Source: Bathynomus jamesi
Lineage: Eukaryota; Arthropoda; Malacostraca; Isopoda; Cirolanidae
Reading direction: 5' to 3'
Assembly: GCA_023014485.1 (NCBI GenBank)
Contig: JAJOZX010005778.1
Span: forward strand, 124,001-188,000
Length of the DNA stretch: 64,000 bases
The first letter of the stretch is position 1, and each line of letters begins with the position of its first letter. The notes beneath the pieces were generated by a model that was not told where the DNA came from, did not search any database, and saw only the letters and a program-made list of their open reading frames with translations. Of this stretch, positions 1 through 12,764 are shown piece by piece. Made by a program: the position numbers and the translations under genes.

Positions 1-408
1 ATCTTTTAAACATCTGATCATGTGTTTAAAAGGGGGAACTTAACCTTCAACTGCATTCCCCTAACATTTAGACTTATACGATACATGTAATTGTAAAATT
101 AACTTCACTTCATTACTGCACTCTTCTTTGGTCACTACTACGAGACTTCCTTGTTACCAGCCTCGCTGCGGGGAGGGGGCAGAGGCCCCTTGCCTTTTCC
201 CCTTCGAATTGGGCTCTCTTCAGAAGAACTTAGTCAGTAAAGTCGATAAGTTATAAAAGAAAAGTAGATAATTTTAGTATCAGAGAAAGTATCAGAGTAT
301 TATAGAAAGAGAAGAATTAACAACTGTCGACCCTATAGCGAGAGAAAACAATTAGAATGTTATAGAAGAAATACCCGTTGCTGCCTCCCAACCAGAACCC
401 CCGTCGAT
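1..408 (+). repeat. Left terminal inverted repeat of the 2.9-kb element
   Basis: It begins ATCTTTTAAACATCTGATCA and pairs with the complement of the sequence ending at 2922. Matching runs through the G-rich stretch near 170-200 and on to CCCCCGTCGAT at about 408. It may extend left of the window. Confidence 0.85.
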
Positions 409-1256
409 ACTCACGATTAATTGAACAAAGAAATGAAAAATACAAATTAAAAATAGAAATCAACTATGCATTTCAATGAGCTAAACATAATTTTATAATA
501 TTCTTAAAAATAAAAGTAAATTGAGCCATAGATGAATTTCGGCCCAGAATAAAAAAGTTATTGAAATAGAAGAAAAGCATTTCGAACAATCATTTTTTTT
601 AATAATTTCAGGTAAATTTTACATAAAAAAAAATTTCTATAATAAAAAAAAATATTAAAAAGGTTTAATAATTTTTGCATGTTAAGTAGAAAAATCATAC
701 TCTTCCGTTAAGTGCTGATAGAATTTGAATTATTTGATATTTTAATCTGAAAACTTGTTTGAATATAGATTAGTACATATGTTTTATTGTGTAGAAGTTT
801 TATTAAAATTAAATGAAAAAAAAGAATAAAACAACTGAAATTTAGGGTATGTGCGGTCATACGGGTAAATTTCCCGACAGTACAGAGCAGGATAAATTAG
901 GTACATGATCGATTAATTTTTACACTATTTCTGTCATCATATAATCAAAATAATTCTAAAACTCGTTGCAAACATCTGTAAAAACGGTTTTGGTTGCAAA
1001 CAATAAAATATGTCATTTTACCTATATATTTATATACGCAATAATGGCATGAAAAGAAAAGACAAATCGGTCAATTTCCTTCTTACAAAAGAAAAAGTTA
1101 ACTAAAGACACAAACCGGTCAATTCAGGTTGAATTTAATTCTCTTTTACAAAAAAAAGGTTGAATTAAATTCTCTTAAATGACATTTTCTTAAACTAAAT
1201 TCTCTTAAACTACAAAAAAAAATTGAATTCAATTGACTGCATTGAAATGACGGGAG

Positions 1257-1411
1257 TTGAAAACTGACTTGGGACTTGAAAACTGACTTGGGACTTGAAA
1301 ACTGACTTGGGACTTGAAACTGAGACTTGAAACTAACTTCAAAACTGACTTCAACTGACTTCAAAACTGACTTCAACTGACTTCAAAACTGACTTCAAAA
1401 CTGACTTCAAC
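1257..1411. repeat. Minisatellite built on an ACTGACTT motif
   Basis: About three copies of a 20-base unit (GAAAACTGACTTGGGACTTG) pass into 10- to 12-base units of the type AACTGACTTC. The shared ACTGACTT core suggests successive slippage from one ancestral motif. Confidence 0.8.
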
Positions 1412-1640
1412 TGACTTGAACTGCTATCAAGTACTTCTGTAATCCCTGGGGCGGTTGTCCCTGTGGAAGCAACCTTCTGACTTGAACTGCTATCAAGTAT
1501 TTCTATAAATCTCTGGGGCGGTTGTACCTCTGGATGTAACCTTTTGACTTGAACTGCTATCAAGTATTTCTATAAATCTCTGGGGCGGTTGTCCCTCTTG
1601 GTGCAACCGACTTACTTGAACTGCTATCAAGTATCTCTAT
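1412..1640. repeat. 66-bp tandem repeat, about 3.5 copies
   Basis: Units start near 1412, 1478, 1545 and 1611, each with TGACTTGAACTGCTATCAAG and most followed by a CTGGGGCGGTTGT block. It follows directly on the shorter minisatellite inside the long-TIR element. Confidence 0.85.
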
Positions 1641-1830
1641 AAACGATAAACTCTCTATAAACTCTCTCTCTTAATTTGCAAGTCAAATCAATTCAATAAT
1701 TTGAAAAAAATTGTAAACAAAATAAAAAATGTAAACAACATTTCACTCGAATGTGCGCGAAGGTACGGTACTATGATGTTTGGTACATAAAATAAAATTA
1801 TTCTATACTGACTATAATAGTGAAAATAAC

Positions 1831-1920
1831 TGACTTTTAACTCTGTGACTTTTAACTCTGTGACTTTTAACTCTGTGACTTTTAACTCTGTGACTTTTAA
1901 CTCTGTGACTTTTAACTCTG
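1831..1920. repeat. Six perfect 15-bp tandem repeats
   Basis: TGACTTTTAACTCTG is repeated six times without a mismatch, filling exactly 90 bases. It lies in the interior of the long-TIR element. Confidence 0.95.
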
Positions 1921-2389
1921 TGAAAATTAGTTTCACTAAAAAAAATGTATCACTGGTGTCTGAAATGTTCACTGTGTTTCTTGTAAATTCTGGCTTGATA
2001 CTCATTATTAACTGTTAATAATACTGACTTTTCAAATGTTTACAAATTTCTTAAAAAAAAAAAACTGTACTTAGCAAAATTTCTACGACGAAATCCTTAG
2101 AGACGTGTCCTGAAGACGTATCTTGCTGGCTACTTCTTCTTGGATGAAAACTAGGCGTGGAGAACTTGGAGTCGTGACACACCGGTTCAAGGATGGATGT
2201 CACGAACTAGAAGTCGTGACACGCCGGTCAAATGGTGGGTCGCCACTTGTTAAACTCTTGGCCACAGACTCGCCAGACTGTTATGCCAATATCTTCTATG
2301 TTCTTGGGTCGTCAGTTTCTTATCCTGAGTTCCTTATCCTGGCTCGCTACACTGTTAACCCCTTCTTTTGTGGCACTGGGGTGGTTCGA

Positions 2390-2922
2390 ATCGACGGGGG
2401 TTCTGGTTGGGATGCAGCTTCGGATTTTTCTTCTATAACATTCTAATTGTTTTCTCTCGCTATAGGATGGACAGTTGTTAATTCTTCTTTTTCTATAATA
2501 CTCTGATACTTTCTCTGATACTAAAATTATCGACTTTTCTTTTATAACTTATCGACTTTACTGACTAAGTTCTTCTGAAGAAAGCCCAACTCGAAGGGGA
2601 AAATAAAAAGTTTCTCTTACTGTAATTTACTTCTAAAAAATGTACACTGTAGTGCTCTGAATTTATAGGGGTAGAGGTTCGACCTCTTTCGACCATATCT
2701 CAGGCCGGAATCTAAAAAAGTTAAAGAGGCAAGGGGCCTCTGCCCCCTCCCCGCAGCAAGGCTGGTAACAAGGAAGTCTCGTAGTAGTGACCAAAGAAGA
2801 GTGCAGTAATGAAGTGAAGTTAATTTTACAATTACATGTATGAAATAAGTCTAAATGTTAGGGGAATGCAGTTGAAGGTTAAGTTCCCCCCTTTTAAACA
2901 CATGATCAGATGTTTGAAAGAT
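2390..2922 (-). repeat. Right terminal inverted repeat of the 2.9-kb element
   Basis: Reverse complement of 1-408, interrupted by about 130 unmatched bases (2597-2725). Either the right arm gained an insertion or the left arm lost this segment. It ends CAGATGTTTGAAAGAT at 2922. Confidence 0.85.
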
Positions 2923-4029
2923 TCCAAATAAAAATTTACGAAATAAAAATAAAAACTAATCGTATTTTTTCGCCGAGTCTACATTTCTGAAGGCGATATC
3001 ATTTCGTAGTAGTACATAAGTACAGTCTAAGTACATCATTGAGTACGTATTAATTTTGGTTCATTACAATTACAATTACCAATTAATTCATATTCACTTA
3101 TTATTGTTTAATTACACTTCCATTTAAAGTACATTACAAGTTATTATTAATTACAGTTTCATTAAAGTACATTACGTTATATTAAATTAAAGTATTACAG
3201 TTAATTACAATTAAACAGTTACTATAACTTTGTTTTGTTTTTACAGTGTTTCATATTAATAGACAATTAGGATGTTAGAAATATAATACAAAGTACATGG
3301 GCATATACGGTATGGATTTATATACAACATAACATGCTATATTATGTTATAATGTGTTATAAATTTGAATCAGAGCGAGACGAGATATTTATCTTAGAAG
3401 CGTTTCGATTTTGCTGTGATTACCGAATTCGACCACTTACCTAAGCATTTATGAATATCTTGCGAGAGGTGAACGCACTTAAAAGAAAAAAAGAATAAAA
3501 ATACATGTGGACGTATTTTACATGTACGTAACACAATAGGTTGTGTGCGTAATATAGACACGCGTAAAATATGGACTGATAGGTTGATAGGCATCAGTAG
3601 ACAATAGGTAGGACACAACATAAATAATGATGTATAGAGAATGAAGTTTTCTTATTATTATTATTAAAGAATTTACCATACATTGAATACGGAAGATGTC
3701 CAAATACTAAACACGTGTTTCAGTGTTCAAGGTATGGAAAACGTGAAGAGAATGAAGTTACTTTATGACGTCATAGTTATTCACATTATGTCATACGTAC
3801 AGTATGTCATTATTAGAAAAGATGAATTAGAGGAATACAGTAATGAATAAGAAGTACAAATCGAAATTCTATCCAAAACTCGCTTAGGCGATTTTGGTTT
3901 CTTATGTAAAAATGTACATTCAAACATAAAAACCATACGAACATAAGTACTGCATGAAGACAATGAATGCATATAACGATGGTATAGGAATTGTTCATTG
4001 TTCATTTTTACATATATATACACCAGGAC
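2923..4029. other. AT-rich stretch with no recognisable gene
   Basis: I see no supported gene. Around 3050-3230 there are degenerate repeats of the type TTAAAGTACATTACA, probably old simple-sequence DNA. Short ORFs here are AT-rich and show no domain. Confidence 0.6.
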
Positions 4030-5465
4030 AAGGGGGCACAAGAGAAGACCAGGAACAAGCAAAAATGTTGATGGTTCTGACAAAAGAATTTATGGTAACA
4101 CAAGAGATAACAGGAAAGACCAGAAAAAATAACTGCCTGGATCTGGTATTCACGAATAACATGAACTTGATTAATCATATGAAAATAACTCCAACTATTA
4201 TTTCAGACCACAACGTAAACGAGATATCAACAAATATAGTGGCAACATTAAAAGACAATACTCATATAGAAGAAAGAAGCAAATTTGAGATTTTTAACTT
4301 AAACTCCAAAACTATAAATTGGGAAGAAATCAGAGCACACATGGCCAAATAGAGTGGAAAACAGTTTTCGCGAATAAAACAACTGAAGAAATGGTAACAA
4401 CTTTGAAAGAAAAGACACTGGAAATTTTATAAAAATATGTTCCGAAAGAACTGCCAAAATGAAAGAGAAACTGGCTGGAGAGGCAAAAGCAAATAATATT
4501 CCGCAAAAGGAAGAAGTAGCTGCGGAGTTAGTTAGTAATACAAGAAAAGCTGGAGAGTATCGATAGGGAAATACAAGCCCTGAGTAAGGGCCATATAGAG
4601 AGGGAACAGGAAAAGGCGGTGAAGTAATAAAGGAAATCCCAAAAAACTTCTACAGCAATGCGAAAAGGAAAAGAAACACGCGCACCACTATCGGGCCATT
4701 AAGGAAAGGAAATAATGAACTAACCGACGATCTAAAAGAAATAACTGAAACACTGAGAGCCCAGTGCAAATCAGTCTTCAGTACCCCACAAAGTGAAAGC
4801 GGTACCTGACAAGTAGGAGCATTCTTTGAAGAGAAATTACAAGTAGGTTGTATAACTGAGTTTGATTTTACCCCAGAAGATATATCGCGAGCTCTTGGAC
4901 AGATGAAATCACATTGAGCTGCAGGTCCGGACAAATGGAACGCATTAGTGATTAAAAATTGCAAAAATATATTAGCTACACCCTTATACTGTACATGGAG
5001 AAGATCCCTAGACACTGGGTAAATACCGACCATCCTGGAAAGAGCAAGCATTGTCCCTATATACAAAGGAGGGGATAGATCTCAAGCAAAGAACTATGGA
5101 CCAGAGTGATTGACGTCCCATCTCACCAAAGTACTTGAAAGAATAGTTAGAGAGAAAATATATAACTACGTGGAGATACTAGAAAGATTCAGTGAGAATC
5201 AGCACGGATCCTGATCAGGAAGGTCATGCCTATCACACCTTATGGACCATTAAAACAATATCCTTGACGCACTTGAAATGAAAATTACGACGTTCGACAG
5301 ATGCGATCATGGTATAAAAGCACATGAAATGAAACATATGGGAATAACAGACAAAGTTGGAAAATGGTTCCACAATTTCCTCAGAGAACGTCTGCAGGTC
5401 GTAAAAATTCAAGGTCTATCATTTATTAATTTTAGCTTCTCAAAATGTCAGGTAATGCTATAAAA
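4030..5465 (+). pseudogene. LINE relic: endonuclease tail and reverse transcriptase
   Basis: This is a decayed non-LTR retrotransposon polyprotein. The first readable block (to 4350) has the C-terminal endonuclease signature NNCLDLVFTNN followed by SDHN, as in Jockey/CR1-type LINEs. After a stretch of frameshifts, the reverse transcriptase N-terminal half appears from about 4915: an AGPD motif, then a YKGGDRSQAKNY block, TSHLTKVLERIV and SENQHGS with several in-frame stops. Readable sequence ends at about 5465, before the catalytic YxDD motif. The product cannot be functional. Clade assignment within Jockey/CR1/Daphne is uncertain. Confidence 0.75.
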
Positions 5466-5566
5466 ATTTTAGTTTCTCTGCATAAAACACATCCTAGTAA
5501 TCATAAAACATATCCTTGTAATCATAAAACAACATTAGAAAGTAATGACATCAGTAAAAAAAATAT

Positions 5567-7909
5567 TTAAACAACAAGTTTCATCAAGTCTTGCTTTGAT
5601 TCGTTCTTGGACATCAGCCGCCGACTTGCTTCTTGGCCTCTGATATAGCCCTCACGTTTCTCATGTGTATACACCCTGCCTGCTGCATCTGTGACTTGTT
5701 TCACACACCTCTCTATTGACTGAGCATGACAGGGCCACTGTGGAACTTGCATAGGCTTGTCAAAGAACTTCTTTACTTCCGCTGTAGTCAGTTTACATGT
5801 CAAAGGAGGTTCAAATACCCCGTCAGACCAGTCTGTCAGCTCCAACACGGAAGAAGCACTGGGGTTGATGGAAGGTGTCTTCCTGGGACGTACAGAAAGA
5901 TCTCCAAGTGTGTCATCATCTCCACCCATCATGTGAACAATCTTTTGGACACCAGCTCTCCTCTCCTCACTGTCATCTGAGCACAAGAGTGTCTGGATTA
6001 TCATTTCGCTGAATGCATACCATGCTGAGCGCTTGATGGTTGGCAAAACAGCATCCACTACAGCCTTCTTTTGCAGCCTAACTAGCCGCAGCTGAAACAA
6101 GATATGGCTTGGGCCTTCCACCCAAGAGTGTTTTACTTTGATGTTGAACCAACAGGGGTAGTACACACCAACAATGTATTCCACTATCAGTCTTAAGTTG
6201 TTGAGGGTGTTGCCTTTAAGGCCATGTTTTGAAACCCATATGCGACAAAGCCTGTTTGCTGTTGTGAACCACCTTGAATGGCTCACTGGACCAATCTCAA
6301 GAAGGGCCAGATCTGTGGGAAGTTCTCCTGTCCTTATGGCCTGTGTGATCCTATACCCGTACGCTTGATCAGTAGAGAGATCCTTTACGACATTGTCACT
6401 CAGTGAAGTAAGAGGCTCTCCAATTGAGAGTTTGGTGAATGAAGGATCAATTTCAAGTTCGGTTGCAGTGTCTAGCATCTTGCCAATGTTACCTGTCCAC
6501 TTGTTGTTAGACAAGGTCTTCCCATCCAGTGCTGTGATCAAGTGTCGCAGGGGTAACTCGTTAGTGTGGAGGGCACAAACCAACCAGATCAGCTTACGGC
6601 AAAGCTTGACCTCTACCCAATGCATGGAACCACCCTCCCAGCCAGTGTTAACATTTGTAGAATCACCTCCAATGGCCTGCAGGCTTTTATCAATGCCCTT
6701 CTTCTTCATGAAATCTACAAGATTATCAGCAATAACTTCAGCAGGTTTTTTCTCGTTGAGCCTTTCTCAGGAGTGAAGTGGTAGAGATATCTTCCACCTG
6801 GCTCACTGCACACAGAATAATGCTCTTCTTTGATGATGCTGGGGAACTGACGATCTGAATTGTCTGCTTTCAGCATAACTTTAGTTGTATCTTGACGGCC
6901 GTCAAAGAAGATGCAGTCAATTTCACCCTTCTTACAAAGATCATCAAATTCCTGATCCAGGGATCTCATAACTTTTTCTTGGGCCCTCTTGACTTTATTG
7001 TGATCAACTACAAGTCTCTTGTCTTCTTCAGTGATCAAGCCAGCATCCATAAAGGCAGCAGTGGTGATGGCAGCTGTGGCACGCAGGCCAACACCATATC
7101 TGATGCTATGCATAGCAACATTAGGTATTTCTAATGTGTTGTACTCTGGCTTTTTATTGGAAGTTGAAGACGTGCTTGGTATTTTTAATGTCACTTCATA
7201 ACTTCCATCCTTTCCATCTTGAGCATCAGCTATTTGTTCTTCATTTTCATCATCAGAGAAAATTATTTCATTTGATGGCATTGAAATATCCTGCTTACTT
7301 GTCTGATTATATTCAGCAAGCCTTCTTCTTTCGTCTTCTTGCCGCTTCTGCTTTTTGACCTTGTCTGTTGTGCTCAGATTGATCTGGCAAGCCAATCTGA
7401 TGTGGTCCAATAGAACCAGACTTGTCTCTCTGACCTTTAATGAAAGCAAGTTCCTTCACAGGGATCTTCATCTCCCTAGGGCATGTACAGTTAATGTGAG
7501 TTTCGTTTTTGCAACCAGCATCTGCAAGGCAGCCAAATTCAGAGCAGAGAACAATTTTACACTTGCAACTGAGGATGTCAAAAAGCTTGTCAAGTTTTGC
7601 AATGAAAGCCTCTTTGACATGTAGCTTTCCTCTCCCAAGAGATATGTTTTTGGCCTGCTCCCAGCTCTCTTGGATCTTGTTTAAGATTGTGACTCGTGAA
7701 TTTACAACGGGGGCTACAAAAGAACTGTTTGCTCGTTCCCACTTTTCAAGCACTTTAGGGTAAATGTCCTTTGCAAGACTGGCTGCTGGGTAGTTTCTCA
7801 CATCCTCACCACTTTGTTCTCTTAGCAGTAGCCCATATTTCAGAACGTCTCGCAGAGTTGGGAGTTCAGAGGGTAACAACTCTCTACCAGTTCCAATTAG
7901 GTTGCTCAT
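5567..7909 (-). pseudogene. hAT-like transposase, copy A
   Basis: A near-complete, roughly 800-codon coding region in three frames. The N-terminal part (7909-7390) has a Cys-rich block after LDKLFDILSC and an FIKGQR motif. The middle part (to about 6765) holds the FFDGRQD motif, a candidate first acidic residue. The C-terminal part has GGDSTNVNTGWEGG (second acidic residue), CALHTNELP (C-x2-H), GPVSHSRW, and QSIERCVK near the C-terminus. Single-base frameshifts near 7380 and 6764 separate the three blocks; otherwise the frame is open, so this is a young pseudogene or carries few errors. It appears intronless, unlike copies B and D. The motif order resembles RNase H-fold transposases with an insertion domain, chiefly hAT. 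The substrate would be the element's own ends. The function is inferred, not shown. Confidence 0.7.
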
Positions 7910-8254
7910 ATGTGTGAATGTCCCCAGTCTTGTCCTCCTTTCAGAAGCTATTGTAGGTCAATTCCCACTGGTTAGGATGGTAGCACTGACGGACAAGTAA
8001 TCTTCAGCACACTGATGAATATGTTTCAACCTGTGAAATAAGCAAAAACAGCAGTGCATTATATATACAGCATATATAATTATTAATATAATAATTATTA
8101 TATAATTCCACAAAAAAGTCAAAAAAGTCACTATTTTTATGTAGCTTCTTACCAAGCAAAAATAAATTATATTAAATTAACAAAAATAGCTTTAGAATTC
8201 CTAAGTCATGCTGCAACTTTTTAGCACCCCTCATATTTGGAATTTGAAAGTTGA

Positions 8255-8272
8255 AAAATTCGACACACCCTA
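8255..8272 (-). repeat. Probable right terminus of the copy A element
   Basis: Read inward on the minus strand this is TAGGGTGTGTCGAATTTT, closely matching the ends of copies B and D (TAGGG, then GTCGA or GTTGA, then a T run). It lies about 360 bases upstream of the copy A start. I could not find the partner end near 5420-5560, so the other terminus may be lost. Confidence 0.5.
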
Positions 8273-8544
8273 ACGTCGTATACTGCATTGAGGATGCTAC
8301 TCAACGGAAGTTCCATCTTTTAATAGTTTTCTATTGATTCTGCGAGGAGAGAATGTCCAGTCGGGTCAAGCTCTGAGGCGACTTTGAGCCGCAGGTGCGC
8401 TGTTTGACTCGATGGGACCGGGTGGGCGGTTGGAGGTTCTGGGTGGGTATGAGTAACACGGTTTGTGTCATGAACGCAGGCAAGCGTTAGTAATGCAGAT
8501 TCGCGTCGTCTATGGCGCTAGGAATGTTTGCAAAACCATACAAC

Positions 8545-8792
8545 TATCAAAAACTCCTTTGACAATGAGCCTAACAGACAGTGAAATAGAAAAACAATTA
8601 ACTGAACGAGGCAAGCTTGAAATCAAGAAGCATGCCTGCCACACATAAGCAGTGGAAAGAGTAATTAAATTGGTAACTGAGGCATCATCTTCTGTTTGTG
8701 GAGTGAAATCTAGAGATGAATTCATAGGGGCCAGACTTGCCTCAAGGAAACTAATACCTAAATTTGACACCAAGTCCCAGTACTCGTTATAA
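8545..8792 (+). pseudogene. hAT-like transposase C-terminal fragment, copy F
   Basis: About 80 codons match the extreme C-terminus of the transposase family: a PLTMSLTDSEIEKQL stretch, then AVERVIKLVTEASSSVCG and GARLASRK. An in-frame TAA at 8646-8648 sits immediately before the AVER motif, and the frame closes at 8790-8792. It faces opposite to copy A, only 620 bases away, and is too divergent from A to be a simple duplicate. The rest of the gene is absent. Confidence 0.65.
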
Positions 8793-9359
8793 GATATAAT
8801 AGCAGAACTCGTTGACATCTTGTTAGTAATGTTGATGACTGATTAGAAGTACCTTGCTAGGTTGGGTGGTTGGGCTGGGCACGGGTGGAATTCGATATAC
8901 AGCCACCTCCTCGTGGTGAGTTCTGGGTTATTCTGACCTTATATACAATATAAGTCAGAATAAGCGAAGAGTTATATGGAAAATAATGGTTCTTTGAGCG
9001 CCTGGGGGAACCTCAAGATAATTAAAATTGTTTATTCTGTACATTTTATTTGATGATTGGACTTATAATGAACCTAATACAAGCTACCGCAAAGAAGGAA
9101 TGGGTTACTTAAAATATGAAAAAATATTGAAATCACCTAATTTAAAAAAAAAAAAACATAAATTCTCTGTCATGGGGGCACCTAAAAGACCTTCATTTAA
9201 GACCATTTGGCACATTCTCCACACTACCCATTTGGTTTTTAAGAAAAAGTTGAAAAAATGGCCATTTTCGCTTCACCCTAGTGTTTATGTGTGTGTTTGA
9301 GATAATGGGTGCCCAGCATGGGCTAGCATAGTCCATAACTGAGCGAATATATTATTTGT
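8793..9359. other. No recognisable gene; small hairpin
   Basis: A hairpin with arms TTATTCTGACCTTATAT and ATATAAGTCAGAATAA lies at about 8930-8964. A 90-codon ORF at 9028-9300 is Lys-rich and resembles nothing I know. I see no supported gene. Confidence 0.5.
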
Positions 9360-12179
9360 ATATGAGTGATGTTGTTTCCTGCTGGTGTCCAAAGTTTGTG
9401 CCTTTTAGTACCCTAAGCGTGTTAAGTCTTGACGTACATTTGTTTTTAATGTCCTAAATGTGTTTTGCAAAAGATAATGATGTGTTGTATGTGACCCCAA
9501 GTATTTTGGTCCTGTGAGTGTATGGAATGTTGGTGTTGTTTAGTGTAAGCTGTGGAGTTATCTGGTGTTCTTTTGTATTGCTTGTAAGCAAGGTGATGAT
9601 TGATTTTGTGGGCGCTACTTTGAGTCTATTGTGTGTGAGCCAGTCTTGTGTACTGTTTATGTATGTTTGTAGGTTATTTGTAGCGGTGTCGATGTTGTTG
9701 TGGGTGGATGTTAGTGTGATGTCATCTGCATATGATGATAAGGTAAGCTTGTTATGTATGGGTGTTGGAATGTCATGCATGTATAAGTTGAACAGTGTTG
9801 GTGAGAGAACAGAGCGTTGAGGGACCCCGATCGGAAAAAGCTTGGTTTTCGATGACTTACCATTAAATGCGACATGTGAGTATCTTCCTGAAAGATAGTG
9901 CTCAGCCATCTTTTAGTTTTACTGTGCATGTTTGTGTTGAGTATTTTGTTTATGAGAGGGAAGCGTGGGATAGCATCAAATGCTTTACTAATGTGTATTG
10001 TTGCTAATAGTGTACGTTGAGCTGGTCGTCTGGAGTTGATGCCATCCATGATGTGGTGCGTGAGGTTAGTGAGTAATATCGTGGTTGAGTGGTGAGGTAT
10101 GAATCCATGTTGAGTAGGCGATAGTGGTATATGTGGGTTGGTGATTTGTAAGATTAGCCTTTCTGTTACTTTGGAAGGTGTGCATAGTAAAGTAATGGGT
10201 CTATAGGAAGCTGGTTCTGTTGGATTTTTGTTTGGTTTGAGGAGTGTAATAATTTTACCTTGTTTCCATATGTCAGGAATAATACAGTGTTGGTATGAAT
10301 ATGTGTTGATATTTGTGAGAGCTAGTATTCTATGTGGGCCCAAGTGTTTAAGGTGTATGTTAGATATGTTGTCTGGTCCAGTAGCCTTCGAATTCTTAAT
10401 GTTTTTGATGATCTTGGAGGTCTGCTCTGTATTGAAGGGTGTAATGGTCGTGTCGAGTCTAGTTTTTCTTGTGTCTGGCTGTTTGTCTGTCTGCGTGTTT
10501 CTGGTTGTTGTCTCTGTTTACGTGACTTATCTTTGTGTAGTGATTAACTAGAATGTTAGCTTGTTGTTTATATGTTGGGATATTATTTTGGCTGCGACAG
10601 ATAGCCGCGTGTGAGGTGTGAATGCCGCTGTTAGAGTGGGTAATGATGTTTATATTCTTGTATAGCCTGGATGTATCTGTTGAGTGGTTTAGTGTTGTTA
10701 TGAATTCGCTACATGTTTTTGTTTGTTTTTCTTTGAGTTTGTTGTTTATTTCTGTGTTAAGCTGTTGTATCTGCTGTTTTATGGCTTCTGTGTGTGGCGT
10801 TTGTGTGTTATGTTTGAGGTTGTTACGTTGCCTTATGAGGTGGGTTATTTCTCTAATGTAATTTGGGTTGTGTTTCTTAATGTTGCCCTTGGGTATGTAT
10901 TTTTTGCATTATTAATGATCTGATTAAATGTCTTGAGTGTTGTATTGATGTTTATGATGGGTGTGCTGTTTAATGTGGTGAATTGTTCCTCAGTCTGTAT
11001 TTTGAACTGTTCCCAATCAGCTTTCTTGTAATTTCTGTAAGTATGCCTAAGGCTGCTGGGGAAGAGTGTAGAACGTGTTGTAATGATGATGGGCAGGTGG
11101 TCTGATGACAGTTGTTTTTCGGTTCTCCAGTGTGTATGTGTTGCTAGTGAGGGGGAACAGAACGTTATATCTGGGGAGGAGTTTGAGTATCCTTCTTGAT
11201 GTGGTATGTGTGTATGTTCTTCTGTATTGTTAAGAATGAAGAGGCTGTTTAGTTGTGTTGCTATGTTGGCTCCTCTGGTGTTGCTTTGGTTGTGCAGGTA
11301 CCAACTAGTGTCTTTAGCGTTGAAGTCTCCTCCTAAGATGACATTAGAGAGAGAGGCCAGATTGTGTAACTGTGGATTGTAATTGGCTGGCACCTGAGGT
11401 GAACTATCTGGTGGGATGTAAATGTTGATGAGTGTGGTGTTGTGTTTTGCGCTTGTTTAAATGTTAACTGCCTGTATTTCTATCGTGTTATCTGCTTGGA
11501 TTGTGTTTGTAATGTTTTGGGTGGCATCAGTGTAGCTAATGCTTTTACGTATGTAAGTGATGAGTCCACACCCCCATTACCCCCAGTACGATCTTGACGG
11601 ATCGCCGTGAAGTCAGGGATGATGGGTGTTCTTTGTGTGCGTTTAAGTTTTGTTCCTTGTATAAGTGCTATGTGAATGTTTTGTTTGTCTACGAATTCCC
11701 TAAGCTGCATGATTTTGTTTGTGAGGCCGTGTACGATGTACTGTAATATGTTAATATTATACTTCTGTGTGTGTCTCATGGTGCTATTGTGTCTATGTCT
11801 TTGTGTATGGTGACATGTGTAAGTTGTAGTGGGGCCTCGATTAGTCTTAATGTCGCCGGAGAGTAAGAGTAGTCCGGGGAGCACGCAATTGCTCCCCGTA
11901 AATGAAAAAATAGCACGCTGAGAATAGGTCCGGCTCCGGGAGCCGATCGGCACTCTGACCGTGCCACGCAACAGGCCGTCGACTGCCAGTCTGGCCAGCC
12001 GTAGACAGCCCGCTGCACGGAGATTTGAGGAAGTTTGGCCACCAGCGCGTTGATGTTTCGGTTTGACGTCGCCTCTTCTTCGCGTTGACATGTCCCGCGC
12101 TGGAGGATACAGCCACTGTTAGAAGCTTCCTCGTCAGCTGCTAACACTTTTTTCACGTTGTTCTAGCTAACTGTTCAGA
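9360..12179 (-). pseudogene. Jockey-like LINE, minus-strand copy
   Basis: Read on the minus strand from 12179, this carries an endonuclease domain (QYIVHGLTNK at the start, GGDFNAKDTSW near 11320, SSDHLPI near 11100) and then a reverse transcriptase (RPITLLCTPSKVTERL, SKAFDAIP, GVPQRSVLSPTLFNLYMHDIP, SYADDITL near 9730). The catalytic YADD is intact, but frameshifts and stops split the polyprotein into at least four ORFs. No ORF1 is recognisable upstream. A second copy of the same family lies at 18633-21713 on the plus strand. Both start at the same sequence, TCTGAACAGTTAGCT, so this is probably the true 5' end. Confidence 0.85.
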
Positions 12180-12764
12180 GGTTTTTTATAAACAAATCTC
12201 AGTTTTCTGCTCAAAACGGCTCTTTCTAATTTTAAAATTGATCATTCAAGGAAGGAAGATGTTGACTTCTATTTTGCGGCAAAAGTTGTTATTTATGTTA
12301 CTTTATTGATTAATGAAAATGATTAGGCTCTTCAAGTTATAAAAGATTTCTTTCGTAATATTGACAAATACGAAACACAAAATGTATATGCAAACAGGAT
12401 GATGATGCTTAGACTACTCAAGTTGATGAAGTTTTCTCTTTCTCGTATATTGTATCGACGTAATACTGTAAAATATTTCAAGTTTCTGCATAAATAAATT
12501 TGTGTTTCACAGAAAACAAAGACTTCCCTCAATCTTCTCTCACATCCAAACAGTCCAAACGGTTAAGAAGGTTATTCTATTCTATTCTCTTCTATTCTTC
12601 TCCGCATATTCTATTCTTTCAGTTCTTCTAAAACTTGTTTAAAAATTTCTACTATGTCACGCTTCTCTCTCTACTGTATTTTGAATGATAAAAAAAATTG
12701 ATGATGACACGCTGCCAAGGCAAACTCTTTCGTCTTTGTCTCTCATCTGGTACTTTTCCTTCGT
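12180..12764. other. AT-rich DNA with a TTCTA-rich tract, no gene
   Basis: Nothing codes here. A pyrimidine-rich tract of TTCTATTC-type repeats lies around 12560-12620, directly upstream of the LINE fragment that follows. Confidence 0.6.

Larger units (their letters stand above)
1..2922. mobile_element. Long-TIR DNA element with internal minisatellites
   Basis: The first 408 bases reappear in inverted orientation at 2390-2922, bounding a 2.9-kb unit. The outer 200 bases of the arms differ at only a few positions. The right arm carries about 130 extra bases near 2597-2725 that the left arm lacks. The interior has no recognisable transposase, only three tandem arrays and AT-rich filler, so this looks like a non-autonomous DNA transposon or foldback element. 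The only sizeable ORF (107 codons at 2123-2446) resembles nothing I know. The left arm begins at the first base of the window, so the true outer end and any target duplication on that side cannot be seen. Confidence 0.8.

Noticed and set aside
2123..2446. 107-codon ORF in the interior of the long-TIR element
   Set aside because: No recognisable domain. It overlaps the right TIR and has an overlapping 68-codon ORF in another frame; length is compatible with chance.
5567..5600. Left end of the copy A element
   Set aside because: I searched 5400-5570 for a TAGGG/GTCGA-type end or a copy of ACGTCGTA (the bases after 8272) and found none; the boundary was left undefined.
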